Source: Gemmata massiliana (GTDB lineage Bacteria; Planctomycetota; Planctomycetia; Gemmatales; Gemmataceae). From it: a stretch of DNA of 64,000 nt. Positions 1 to 8,531 of the stretch are shown piece after piece. The position numbers and the translations under genes were made by a program. The stretch spans positions 88,970 to 152,969 of the forward strand of contig HG799466.1 in assembly GCA_000531095.1 (NCBI GenBank), given 5' to 3'. The notes beneath the pieces are model-generated. The model saw only the letters and a list, made by a program, of their open reading frames with translations. It was not told the DNA's origin and made no database searches. The stretch's first letter is position 1. Each line of letters begins with the position of its first letter.

Positions 1-20
1 AGGAGGTTGGTCTCAGACGC

Positions 21-58
21 ATAACTTCGTATAGCATACATTATACGAAGTTATACGA
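21..58. other. loxP-containing sequencing-library linker (assembly artefact)
   Basis: Positions 21-54 are an exact 34-bp loxP site: 13-bp arms around an 8-bp asymmetric core. The next four bases (ACGA, 55-58) also match the published linker used in 454 Titanium paired-end libraries, as I remember it. It interrupts the reading frame of a transposase on the minus strand and lies at the very edge of the window. I infer that it is untrimmed library adapter at a contig end, not biology. Bases 1-20 may therefore come from a different genomic place. Confidence 0.9.
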
Positions 59-162
59 GTGACTCCGAGGATGTCGGACAGCGCGTGCTTCTTGGTCCGG
101 TTCACGCGCGGGTCCGGCAGCGCGGCGAAGTAACGAACGAAACTGGGCTCCTGGTCCGGCAT
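55..162 (-). mobile_element. ISAs1-family transposase, N-terminal fragment cut by linker
   Basis: Reading the minus strand from the ATG at 162-160 gives a 36-residue start that contains FVRYFAALPDPRVNR and HALSDILGV. This is the N-terminal signature of ISAs1 / H-repeat transposases (F..LPDPR, then H.L.DIL). A strong Shine-Dalgarno (GGAGG) lies about 7 bases upstream of the ATG. The frame is lost at the linker (21-58), so the rest of the element is missing from this contig. The element's outer end probably lies near 200-225, where the neighbouring endonuclease homology stops. Cut-and-paste or copying of an insertion sequence is the family function. The family call is firm although only 36 codons are visible. 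Confidence 0.75.
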
Positions 163-209
163 GGCAGGCCTCCTCGTCCCCGCCGATCTATACCTAAAAT
201 CTTACATCG

Positions 210-773
210 TCAGTAGTTCAAGATGCGTTGACCCTGCATCACGGAGTTCTTCATGCCATCAAGGGCATTCTCCCACCGACCGTCACCTGAAACTTGGTTG
301 TGGCTCAGTACCGTATTGTTGAAGTCGTCGCGCGGCCCAACACTCTTGATATCCACAAACAGCCACGCCGAGTCGGTGTAATTCTCCAGGCACTTTCCGA
401 TATCGCGGTGGCGTAGTACGAAGCGATTATCAGGGCCCGTCGGCAACCCGGTGTCTCTGATCGCGAAACCGAACTTCTCCAAGAGCCGAGGGAGTTTGCC
501 TCCGATCGTGTGTTCGCCAACCTCAATCCACGGATATTGATCCCCGCGGGGTTGCCGTCCCCGTTCGTCGGGCGGATAGTTCTGCCAGAAGGGATATAGA
601 CACGATGCTTCGTTGTAATCGTTTACGATATCGGACAAAGAACTGCTAACAACCGTTCGTAGTACATCCGAAAAATAGTTTTCAAGGGCGGTGAGCTGCT
701 TGTGGTGCGTGATGAAGTGTTCCCTGGCATTGTTGTAATTCTTAAACAGTTCTGCTCGGTGCTCGTTGAACAT
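210..773 (-). pseudogene. BglI-like type II restriction endonuclease, C-terminally truncated
   Basis: The 187 residues align with BglI from its first residues: NEHR near the N-terminus, PFWQNYPP (61-68), GDQYPWIEVGE (78-88), GLPTGPD (109-115), FVDIKSVGPRDD (139-150) and NQVSGDG (159-165). BglI uses Asp116, Asp142 and Lys144; the equivalents here are Asp115, Asp141 and Lys143, all present. BglI is about 299 residues and cuts GCCNNNNNGGC. Homology here ends near residue 183, a few codons before the stop, and an ISAs1-type transposase starts 48 bases further on. I infer that an insertion sequence removed the C-terminal third, so the enzyme is probably dead. An XRE regulator ends 12 bases upstream. 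No methyltransferase is visible. Base composition is visibly more AT-rich than the surrounding genome, which fits horizontal acquisition. Confidence 0.8.
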
Positions 774-785
774 CCGGGTAGTCCT

Positions 786-1010
786 TCACAGCTCTTTGAA
801 CAACTCCGAGAGCGACATCCCAAGGGCCGCGGCGATTTTCGCAACGTTGATGAGCGAAACGTTTCGCTCACCGCGCTCGATGCCGCCGATGTATGTGCGG
901 TCCAAACCGCACGCATCCGCGAATGCCTCTTGGGACGAAAAACCCTTCTCCCTTCGCAATTGCTGCACGCGCTTGCCGAAGCGAACCAGAGTGTCGGGCT
1001 TTTTCGCCAT
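786..1010 (-). CDS. XRE-family HTH regulator, restriction-modification controller-like
   Basis: A 74-residue single-domain helix-turn-helix protein. The HTH_3 fold covers about residues 8-70, with the recognition-helix region around [14 protein letters not shown] (37-50) followed by [14 protein letters not shown]. Size, the S-Q-E-x-F-A pattern and the ERGxRN turn match controller (C) proteins of type II restriction-modification systems, which time endonuclease expression. The gene is directly upstream of the BglI-like endonuclease remnant, on the same strand with a 12-base gap, as expected for a C-R operon. The start at 1010 was chosen because it gives the usual C-protein length; an in-frame ATG at 1037 would add nine residues. 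Other XRE repressors look similar, so the C-protein role rests on context. Confidence 0.75.
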   Translation of the reverse strand: MAKKPDTLVRFGKRVQQLRREKGFSSQEAFADACGLDRTYIGGIERGERNVSLINVAKIAAALGMSLSELFKEL

Positions 1011-1117
1011 CCCCCAAACGTAACAACCGCCGACCATTGTTCCACGGACGATAGGTAGCACTTCCGAAGCGCTGGGTAGTAGAAATCGACTGGCTGTCCC
1101 CGGCTCTTTACTCACCC

Positions 1118-2647
1118 CTACGACGACGTCCGGACGAACAGCGCGAGCGAGCTGATAACCGTCTGGGATACCCCCCACGCGAGCGGCACCCCGACCCACG
1201 CCCACCGGAACCCGAGCGTGAGCCAGTTGAACGCGACCGGCGTGCTCGCTTCCAACGGTGCGGCCACCGTTTCTGCTGTGGTACCCACCGCGGCCGACTG
1301 AACGGGCGCCACACTGCGGACGAACAGGTTGCACGCGAACCCGACGATGAGTAACCCGGCCATCAGGTACATCGTCAGTGTGTACGCATCCGCTTTCGGC
1401 ACACCGCTGTTGATCTGATGCTCGCGGATGTAGTTCACCAGCACCGGACCGGCCACGCCCGCCAGCGACCACGCGGTCAGCAGCCGGCCGTGGATCGCGC
1501 CCACCTGCGCCGTGCCGAACTGGTCCCGGAGGTACGCGGGGATCGTCGCGAACCCGCCGCCGTACATGCTGATGACGACCCCGTAACACAGCACGAACAG
1601 CGCCACGTTCCCCAAGTGCCCGGTTGTGGGGGTGAGCGCGTACAGCACTGCCCCAAGCGCGAAGAAGATCGCGTAAGTAGGCTTGCGGCCGATCGCGTCG
1701 GACGTGGACGACCACGCGAAACGCCCGGCCATGTTGAAGAGGCTCAGCAGCCCCACGAACCCGGTCGCCGCCTTCTCCCACGCCTCGGGGGAGAACAGTT
1801 GCGGGAACATCTCCTGAATCATCGGCGACGCCTGTTCCAGCACGCCGATCCCGGCCGTGACGTTCAGCAGCAGCACGGCCCACAGGAGCCAAAACGCCCG
1901 CGTGCGGATCGCGTCGTTCGGGGTGGCGCTCGCAACGTTCGATATGGCCTTCTTCACCGCACCGGGCGGCCTCCAGCCGGGCGCCGGGATGCGCACCGTC
2001 AGCACGCCGAACATCATGAAGGCGAAGTACGCGGCACCCATCACCAGGAACGTTTCCGTCACGCCCGCGGATTCCGGCGTGCGGAAGTGGGCCATCAGCA
2101 CGCGCGAGAGCGGCGCGCCGATCATGGACCCGCCGCCGAACCCCATGATCGCCAACCCGGTCGCCATCCCGGGCCGGTCCGGGAACCACTTGATGAGCGT
2201 GGATACCGGAGAGATGTACCCCAACCCCAAACCGATCCCACCGAGCACACCATACCCCAAATACAGCAGCCAGAGCTGGTGCGACCACACCCCGACCGCG
2301 GACACCAGAAACCCGCTCCCGAAACAGACCGACGACGCGAACATCGCCTTGCGCGGCCCGACCCGATCGAGCCACGAGCCGAACAGCGCGGCGGAAAGCC
2401 CGAGGAACACGATGGCGATGCTGAACACCCACGCCACGTCCGGCTGGCTCCAGTCGCCTTGCGCGGGGGCCTTGATGCCAATGAGCTGCGTGAGCGGGAT
2501 CTTGAACACGCTGAACGCATAGGCTTCGCCGATGGCGAGGTGGATCGCTAGTGCCGCGGGCGGCACGAGCCACCGGTTGAAGCCCGGCGGGGCGATTGTG
2601 CGCTGGCGGTCAAAGAAACCTGGTGCAGAAGTGACCAAAGTGGACAT
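1118..2647 (-). CDS. OFA-family MFS transporter (oxalate/formate antiporter type)
   Basis: A 509-residue inner-membrane transporter of the major facilitator superfamily, with about 12 hydrophobic segments. The motif after the second helix, [13 protein letters not shown], is the MFS motif A (G.LxDRxGxRK). The segment with [15 protein letters not shown] and [14 protein letters not shown] is typical of the oxalate/formate antiporter (OFA) subgroup, which exchanges carboxylates. The start at 2647 was chosen because 24 upstream codons lack family similarity. The C-terminal part adds a cytoplasmic loop and two further helices after about residue 430. The gene stands alone between the restriction remnant and a long inverted repeat, so the substrate cannot be deduced. 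Confidence 0.88.
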   Translation of the reverse strand: MSTLVTSAPGFFDRQRTIAPPGFNRWLVPPAALAIHLAIGEAYAFSVFKIPLTQLIGIKAPAQGDWSQPDVAWVFSIAIVFLGLSAALFGSWLDRVGPRKAMFASSVCFGSGFLVSAVGVWSHQLWLLYLGYGVLGGIGLGLGYISPVSTLIKWFPDRPGMATGLAIMGFGGGSMIGAPLSRVLMAHFRTPESAGVTETFLVMGAAYFAFMMFGVLTVRIPAPGWRPPGAVKKAISNVASATPNDAIRTRAFWLLWAVLLLNVTAGIGVLEQASPMIQEMFPQLFSPEAWEKAATGFVGLLSLFNMAGRFAWSSTSDAIGRKPTYAIFFALGAVLYALTPTTGHLGNVALFVLCYGVVISMYGGGFATIPAYLRDQFGTAQVGAIHGRLLTAWSLAGVAGPVLVNYIREHQINSGVPKADAYTLTMYLMAGLLIVGFACNLFVRSVAPVQSAAVGTTAETVAAPLEASTPVAFNWLTLGFRWAWVGVPLAWGVSQTVISSLALFVRTSS

Positions 2648-2810
2648 GAAGTTGTCTCGTTCGCTCGTTCGCCCGGCGCGGGGCGCACCCATCAGCGCCC
2701 TTCCAAACACAGGCGCCAACAGGTATTTGTTGCATTACGTGTGATCCCTCACCAGGAGATAGCGAACCCCGTGCCCCTCTATTACAAGTACGGGTATTTC
2801 TGAATCACCC

Positions 2811-2944
2811 GTGCATGAGACGGGACTTCACCGCAGAGGACACGAGAGGGCGCGGAGGAAAACCGGATCGGAAACAATCGCGGCCACCCTTACTTTTTCT
2901 CTGCGCTCTCCGCGCCCTCTGCGGTGAAGTCCCGTCTCATGCAC
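2811..2944. repeat. Long inverted repeat with perfect 29-bp arms
   Basis: The arms at 2811-2839 and 2916-2944 are exact reverse complements (29 bp). They contain the phrase CTTCACCGCAGAGG, followed inwards by imperfectly paired purine-rich sequence of the CACGAGAGGGCGCGGAGG type. This resembles dispersed intergenic repeats seen in many environmental bacterial genomes. It lies between the MFS transporter start and the next gene's stop codon, and fills most of the roughly 300-bp gap. The RNA would fold into a very stable hairpin, so it may act as a terminator or an mRNA stabiliser. Confidence 0.85.
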
Positions 2945-2948
2945 GCAC

Positions 2949-3641
2949 CTACTGTTTCCCCAACAACAGATCAATGACCCAGCACCCGCGCGCGTGCTCG
3001 CCGCGTTCGCGACAGTGGGTCAGAATCACCTCGTCGTCGCAACCCGCGTCCTGGAGCGCGTCCGCCAGAATAGGCATTCGATCGAACGCGCGGTCCGAGT
3101 AGATGCCGCGTGCCAGCGAGAGCACTGTTTCTGTGAGCCATTCGAGTTGAATTTCGAGCGAGTTGAACGGGTTGCCGAACACGTCGCGCACGAGATCGGC
3201 CTGCGCCGCCAGTTCGCTTATGTATTCGGGCAGGTGCTCGTCCCCGGGTTCCGGACCCGTTATCGGCAGATCGGCCGCGGCATTGGCTGCGGCTTGCTGC
3301 GCGTATCCTGCAACGGTAATGAACTTGGAAGTGACGTTGGCGGCGCCGAGTGCAACGTGGGCGAGATAGCCCAACGTATCGGAAGATTCGGTCCGCACCT
3401 CGTGCCAAGCCGCTCGTGCTGTGGAGTGAAGGCGGGCCAGCTCCTCGTCACTGATCTCGCCGTCCGCGAAGGCTTCCGCGGCGGTGACGATTCGGATGAT
3501 GTGTGGGGGTACGAAAGCGTTCCAGACTCGTCGGCAACACGCGCACCCGAACAGTCGTTGTTTCCGCTTGCTCGCAGTGCCTTGAAGGAACTTCAACATC
3601 TCCCGCGGATCGGTACCGGTCAACCATTGGTGTTCGTCCAT
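2949..3641 (-). CDS. Gemmata-type hypothetical protein (WLTGTDP...FGCACCRR family)
   Basis: A 230-residue soluble protein. The N-terminus, with W-L-x-x-T-D-P, M-L-x-F-L-x-G, S-K-R-K and a CACCRR motif (about residues 33-38), belongs to a lineage-expanded family common in Gemmata genomes. In other members the same start is often followed by variable C-terminal halves. Residues 55-75 continue with the A-E-x-F-A-D-G pattern and an acidic stretch. The function is unknown to me. Two close cysteines (CACC) may bind metal but are not a known domain signature. It is a single gene flanked by the inverted repeat and dedA. Confidence 0.7.
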   Translation of the reverse strand: MDEHQWLTGTDPREMLKFLQGTASKRKQRLFGCACCRRVWNAFVPPHIIRIVTAAEAFADGEISDEELARLHSTARAAWHEVRTESSDTLGYLAHVALGAANVTSKFITVAGYAQQAAANAAADLPITGPEPGDEHLPEYISELAAQADLVRDVFGNPFNSLEIQLEWLTETVLSLARGIYSDRAFDRMPILADALQDAGCDDEVILTHCRERGEHARGCWVIDLLLGKQ

Positions 3642-3688
3642 CTCTCCACAATATCGCGCGCGTGAGTCGGTTCGCTACGGCACTCGCG

Positions 3689-4312
3689 CTACACGGGCGG
3701 GGTCGGTTCGGGCACGCTCCCCTTACGAAAGTACACGCTCACGCGCCACGCCACGAACCCCACGGCGACCACGGCCAGCACGACCCACGCCGCGTGCCCG
3801 AGCCGGTTCTGCATCGCTTCCCAGGCGTGCCCCGCGAAGTGACCGACGAGTGCCATCGCCACCGCCCATACGAGCGCCCCGGCCGCGTTTGCAGGGAGGA
3901 ACCGCCCCCAGCGCATCCCGGACGCGCCCGCGGCCGGTCCCGCGATCACACGCAGCCCCGTAATGAACCGCGCGATGAATACCGTGAGCGTGCCGTACTT
4001 CGCGAAGTACCGCTCCGCGATCTTCATGCGCTCGGGGGTGAGGAACAGGAACCGGCGCCCGGCGTCGAGGCGCCGGCGCGCGACCCGGCGCCCCAACCAG
4101 AAACCCAGGTTGTCACCCGCGACCGCCGCGACGAACGCAACCGCCACCACCGCCCAAAGGTGGAGGTGCGCGCCCCCTTCCGGGCTGGTGAGGTACCCTG
4201 CGGCCAGAAGCGCGGTCTCGCCGGGCACCGGTATCCCGGCGTTCTCCAGCAGCACAACAAGCCCGAGCACCCAATACCCGTGACCGCGGACCAGTGCAAC
4301 GATGTCCGGCAT
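3689..4312 (-). CDS. DedA family membrane protein
   Basis: A 207-residue integral membrane protein of the SNARE-associated/DedA (VTT) family, some members of which flip lipid carriers such as undecaprenyl phosphate. Diagnostic stretches are ENAGIPVPGET near residue 23, GDNLGFWLGRR near 66, and FIARFITGLRVIAGPAAGASGM around residues 112-133 (F-x-x-R-x-x-x-x-x-R...G). Five or more hydrophobic segments are visible. The ATG at 4312 has a good Shine-Dalgarno (GGAGGAAG) directly upstream; the longer frame's 26 extra codons were rejected. The neighbours are unrelated, so the specific cargo is unknown. Confidence 0.9.
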   Translation of the reverse strand: MPDIVALVRGHGYWVLGLVVLLENAGIPVPGETALLAAGYLTSPEGGAHLHLWAVVAVAFVAAVAGDNLGFWLGRRVARRRLDAGRRFLFLTPERMKIAERYFAKYGTLTVFIARFITGLRVIAGPAAGASGMRWGRFLPANAAGALVWAVAMALVGHFAGHAWEAMQNRLGHAAWVVLAVVAVGFVAWRVSVYFRKGSVPEPTPPV

Positions 4313-4765
4313 GACTTCCTCCACGCACCCGAGCACGCGGAGAACAGAATGGAAACCGCGTGCCAACCACAATGGTCGGCACGTTACCAAGACTTGCGAG
4401 GTAAAGGTTACAACTTACACGCCTAGCGCCTCAAAAGTTCAAACCGCGAAAACGCTGGGAATCACAGACGTTCGCACCCATCGAACGCTGAAAGTGAGCT
4501 TTGGCACACCGCGTGCTTTTCTCTTTGTCGACGAACACGAGTCGGGCCGAACTTCCCCCCGGCCCACCCCACATACCAGATTGCATTTCAATCAACCTAT
4601 CCACGAGAGCCGGCGACTTCGGTCGTCGGCTTCATCTTTTTTGTGCCTCCGAATCCGCCCATAACGAGCGGTCGGAGCATCCCATCGGTGAATCGGAATC
4701 CCGAAAATAAACGAGCACGCGCGAACGCGACCGGGAACTATGGGGTTGAGGAGGCATACGCACAC
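4313..4765. other. 453-bp divergent intergenic region
   Basis: The gap separates the divergent dedA and sigma-factor genes. I see no convincing coding frame, tRNA or strong hairpin. It is somewhat less GC-rich than its surroundings (for example 4390-4480) and must hold the promoters of both flanking genes. An AGGAGG box at about 4749-4754 precedes the sigma-factor start at 4766. Confidence 0.5.
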
Positions 4766-7700
4766 ATGGCCGATGCGCACGTACTCGCGCGACTCGCGAC
4801 CCTGGCCCACACCGGGCTACCCGATCACGCGCTGTTGGACCGGTTCGCGGCCGACCGCGACGAGTGCGCGTTCGCGGCCCTGGTGGAGCGCCACGGAGCG
4901 GTCGTGCTCGATGTAGCGCGCGCCGTACTGCACCACGCCCAGGATGCGGAGGACGTGTTCCAGGCTTCGTTCTTGGTGCTCGCGCGCAATGCCGGCACGA
5001 TCCGCACGCGCACCTCGGTCGGATGCTGGTTGCACGGAGTCGCGCGCCGACTCGCACTGAGGGCACTGCGTGCGCGTGTGCGCCGGTCGCGTCACGAGGC
5101 AGTCCCGCGTGGGGCGGCGTCGGTACCCGGAGACGATCTGACGTGGGGCGAAGTCCGCGTGCTGATCCACGACGAACTCGCGCGACTCCCCGACGCACTT
5201 CGCGCACCGGTGCTCCTGTGTCACCTCGAAGGACTCACGCTCGATGAAGCCGCCGCGCGCCTGGAACTCTCACGCAGTACCCTGCGGCGGCACCTGGACC
5301 GGGCGCGTGCGGTTCTGCGTCAGCGGCTCGCGCGGCGCGGACTGGCCGCGGCCGCGATCACTTTCCCGACATCGATTTCCAACGCGGTCCCGCCGCGGAC
5401 CGTTCTCGAAACGGCCCGGTCCGCTGTTCGGTTCGCCGCCGGGTTCGCGGAACCCACGCGCGCCGTCGAACTCGCTAACGGAGCACTGTCCGCCATGACC
5501 GCCATGCGCTTGAAGCTCAGCGTGTTACTCGTGGCCACCTTGTGTACGGTGGGGTTTGTTGTCGCGGGTACTCAGATGGGAGCCGACCCGCAGAAGGCGG
5601 AACTCCCGTCCGCGCCAGCGCCCGTGGCTGTTCCCGAGGAGAAGCCATCAACCAAGTCCCTGACCGACGAGGAGAAGTTACAAGGCACGTGGATCGTCAC
5701 TAACGACGACAGCCCGTTACTCGGGGAGAAGTGGACCTTCAAGAACGGCCAGTTCGAGAGGGCCGGGGAGAACAACGCGGCCGAACCGGGCACGGAGATC
5801 AAGACTCACTACAAGCTCGATCCCAAGCAGGATCCCAAAACGATCGATTTTCAGATGGTCGCGAGCGACGGGCCGCTCCTCCGAAGTATGGTCAAAGGCA
5901 TTTACGTGTTCGAGGGGAACGAACTGAGAGTTTGCTTCGCCCTACAGAGCGAAGACCGCCCGAAGTCGTTCTCGAAGGCTCTGGGGCGCACCTTGGTGCT
6001 CAAGCGCGAGGCACCCGCCAAGGCCGAAACCGACGACGAGAAACTGCAAGGCGCCTGGACCGGCACCGGCACCGACCTCCCGTTTGAGGCGGACACGAAG
6101 TGGACGTTCCAGCACGGTCGGCTCGAGAGATCCTGGGAGAAGAAAGCGCCCAAGCCAGAGGATCAAGTCAACACGTGGTACAAGCTCGATCCCAAGCAGA
6201 ATCCCAAAACGATTGACCTCACGGATCAGATGGGGACCGACGGTCCGCTCCTGTTCGTCAGTAAAGGCATTTACTCGCTCGAGGGAGACGAACTGAGAAT
6301 TTGTCTGCCACTCCGTGGCGAAGAGCGGCCGAAATCGTTCTCGAAGGATCCGGGGCGCACGTTAGTTCTCAGACGCGAGCCGCCCGCTAAAGCGACCTAC
6401 TTGGACCAGCGCGAGGGCAAGCCGCCGATGCGCACCGTATATGTGTCCCTGGAGTTGACCAACCCCCGGAACGAACCCGTCTGGCTGCTCACACGGTACC
6501 GGGGGGACGAGCCGCTCGCGGAATCGGGGAAGTTCTACGCGACCGAAGGCATCCCGCAGGCGTTCCTCGGGGACAGTTACAGGGGCACCAAAAATGGCGG
6601 GATGGGCGAGGCTGTCCGCGTGAGCCTCATCGGAGGGTTCCACGCCTTCTATCTCGCACCCGAAGCGACCGTTCGCTTCGACCGGTACCCGATCGAGTGC
6701 TGGAAAGAAGTGGATCAGATCGAAGTCTGGGAAGTGTCCGCCGCGCGTGTCAACGGGCGCACGGCACTCGATGAATGGCTACCCTACCAAACGAAGAGCG
6801 ACGGAAACGTTCGTGTCCCGGCGAGTGCACCCGCGACTAACCTCGACTGGGACGCGCGGACGGCCAAGTCGCGCACCGATTACCCGAAGGGGCGTATCGA
6901 ATTCGTGCGCGCGGAACCGATTCGGAAGTGGCTCCTGCCGATCAAAAAGCCCATCGCTCTGGCACCCAAAACGCCACTCGAAGAGCTTCAGGGTACCTGG
7001 GATCCGGTTTCCTTTGAGCTAGGAGGGGAACGGAAAACCGGAGAGAAATTAAAGACTGCTTTGGGGCCATTGGAAATCACAAACGACACGTTCCGTCAAT
7101 CGTTCGGAGATACCATACATCTGTCGAGGCTCAGGGTCTATGGCAACACGAGCCCACGGTCATTCGATTTGCTCGACAGAAAAGAACTGGAAGGTACCAA
7201 TAGAGAAAAGAACGAACAGAGGGAAAGGAACGAACAGTATGCCACATTGGGGATCTATGACCTCACTGGCGACACCCTGACAGTCGCGGTAGCGGGATCG
7301 GGCGAGGTGCGCCCCACGGGGTTCAAGACCGCCACCAACTCGCCGTTCTGGGTATGCACCTACACGCGCAGGCCCCAAAAGACTCCACCGGAATTCGTCT
7401 CGGCGGAAGTGGTGCTGCATTTGGGGGGCGACGGTTTGAAAGGTCAACCGGGTGATGCAATGAAGAAGGTGATCACGGACAAGGCGACCCTCGCCAAGTT
7501 CGTGGCCTGTTTCCCGGAGTTGGGGAGCAAGAAGAAATCGACCACCCACTGGGAGTGGAAGGCCGCGGTCACATTCCAATTCACGAACAATAAGGGCGAA
7601 TCGATCAGGGTGTTCAGCAACTGGACGGAATGGAACGAAGGCGAAGGCGATTGGCCGGTGAAGTCGAATCTCATCAAACTCACCGGTGAACTGTTCGAGC

Positions 7701-8479
7701 AACCGATCCTCATCGATCAGGGAACCATCGCGGGCGAGTGGGAGTTCGTGAAGGCTGAGATGGGCAGTCAAAAGCAGGACTATTTGCCCTTCGTGCTTAG
7801 TGCGACTCACACCACACTCAAGCTCCTGGATCGCGATGGCAAATTCGCAAAGAACAACGAGTGGGGCGTGAGCTATACGATCGACCCGAGTAAAACGCCA
7901 AAAGAGATCGACTTGGTCTTCAAGCCCAGCACTAAGGACGCACGAACCGCGCGGGGCATCTACGCGATAAAAGACGGCGCGCTGACGATTTGTTTCGATG
8001 GCGGGGGAGGTCAGAGCCGGCCGACCGACTTCAACGCCCTCCGCGGGCATGACGGCGCCCTGTGGGTGCTCAAGCGCAAAGGTATTGGGCCGGCACTGAC
8101 ACCGGCACCCGCGTCGGCAGTAAATGAGCTGGAACCGCTACGGAAGAAACTCCGAAGCGGCACGCCCGAAGAGAAGCAACGCGCGCTGACCACGATTCAC
8201 GACCTGCAAGCCATCAAGCTGATTCCGGACGTGATCGAAGCCATCGCCGACCCGAACGCGCTCCCGCGCGAGGGTGACACGGGGTGGGGGTTCGTCGGGC
8301 ACCAGGCGGCAACCGTGATGTGCGAGCTGTCGCGAGTGCTGGACGGTACCGACCGGCGCGGGCGCCGGGACTACACGTTCCACGACGACCAGTACCAGGG
8401 CGGCGAGAAGCTCAAGGAACTCGGGCGCCTGGAAGAGGTCCGCAAGAACTGGTCGCGGTGGCACATCGACCGGAAGTGA
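4766..8479 (+). CDS. Membrane-anchored ECF-type sigma factor with four TIGR03067-like domains
   Basis: A 1237-residue protein. Residues 22-105 are sigma-70 region 2 (DAEDVFQASFLVLARNAG at 60-77). Residues 128-188 are region 4, with the HTH around LTLDEAAARLELSRSTLRRHL. A single transmembrane helix follows (about 248-268). The remainder is extracytoplasmic, with at least four divergent TIGR03067-type modules that begin with E-x-L-Q-G-x-W and contain K-x-T-F and a G-I-Y-x-x-x-x-x-L-x-(I/V)-C pattern (about 301, 423, 735 and 990). The C-terminal 120 residues look HEAT-like. Such sigma factors without a separate anti-sigma factor are known from Gemmata. I infer that the periplasmic part senses a signal and controls the cytoplasmic sigma domain. 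The ATG at 4766 was chosen because the sigma homology begins just after it; 41 codons upstream are unrelated. Confidence 0.85.
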   Translation: MADAHVLARLATLAHTGLPDHALLDRFAADRDECAFAALVERHGAVVLDVARAVLHHAQDAEDVFQASFLVLARNAGTIRTRTSVGCWLHGVARRLALRALRARVRRSRHEAVPRGAASVPGDDLTWGEVRVLIHDELARLPDALRAPVLLCHLEGLTLDEAAARLELSRSTLRRHLDRARAVLRQRLARRGLAAAAITFPTSISNAVPPRTVLETARSAVRFAAGFAEPTRAVELANGALSAMTAMRLKLSVLLVATLCTVGFVVAGTQMGADPQKAELPSAPAPVAVPEEKPSTKSLTDEEKLQGTWIVTNDDSPLLGEKWTFKNGQFERAGENNAAEPGTEIKTHYKLDPKQDPKTIDFQMVASDGPLLRSMVKGIYVFEGNELRVCFALQSEDRPKSFSKALGRTLVLKREAPAKAETDDEKLQGAWTGTGTDLPFEADTKWTFQHGRLERSWEKKAPKPEDQVNTWYKLDPKQNPKTIDLTDQMGTDGPLLFVSKGIYSLEGDELRICLPLRGEERPKSFSKDPGRTLVLRREPPAKATYLDQREGKPPMRTVYVSLELTNPRNEPVWLLTRYRGDEPLAESGKFYATEGIPQAFLGDSYRGTKNGGMGEAVRVSLIGGFHAFYLAPEATVRFDRYPIECWKEVDQIEVWEVSAARVNGRTALDEWLPYQTKSDGNVRVPASAPATNLDWDARTAKSRTDYPKGRIEFVRAEPIRKWLLPIKKPIALAPKTPLEELQGTWDPVSFELGGERKTGEKLKTALGPLEITNDTFRQSFGDTIHLSRLRVYGNTSPRSFDLLDRKELEGTNREKNEQRERNEQYATLGIYDLTGDTLTVAVAGSGEVRPTGFKTATNSPFWVCTYTRRPQKTPPEFVSAEVVLHLGGDGLKGQPGDAMKKVITDKATLAKFVACFPELGSKKKSTTHWEWKAAVTFQFTNNKGESIRVFSNWTEWNEGEGDWPVKSNLIKLTGELFEQPILIDQGTIAGEWEFVKAEMGSQKQDYLPFVLSATHTTLKLLDRDGKFAKNNEWGVSYTIDPSKTPKEIDLVFKPSTKDARTARGIYAIKDGALTICFDGGGGQSRPTDFNALRGHDGALWVLKRKGIGPALTPAPASAVNELEPLRKKLRSGTPEEKQRALTTIHDLQAIKLIPDVIEAIADPNALPREGDTGWGFVGHQAATVMCELSRVLDGTDRRGRRDYTFHDDQYQGGEKLKELGRLEEVRKNWSRWHIDRK

Positions 8480-8531
8480 AACCGTCACGGCGAATGGCCG
8501 GCTGACACCGGCCGCTCGCTCAAGCAACTCT

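Noticed and set aside
21-54. loxP as a natural phage P1-type recombination site
   Set aside because: The flanking bases match a known library linker, it sits at the contig edge and breaks a transposase frame. An artefact is far more likely.
1418-2551. Long Arg/His/Pro-rich ORFs antisense to the transporter, and similar long antisense ORFs across the nuo genes (for example 41490-43709)
   Set aside because: These are shadow frames expected in high-GC DNA opposite real genes; composition is unlike proteins and no motifs are seen.
4302-4664. 120-residue ORF in the dedA-sigma gap
   Set aside because: Composition is atypical, it overlaps the dedA start, and there is no ribosome-binding site or domain.
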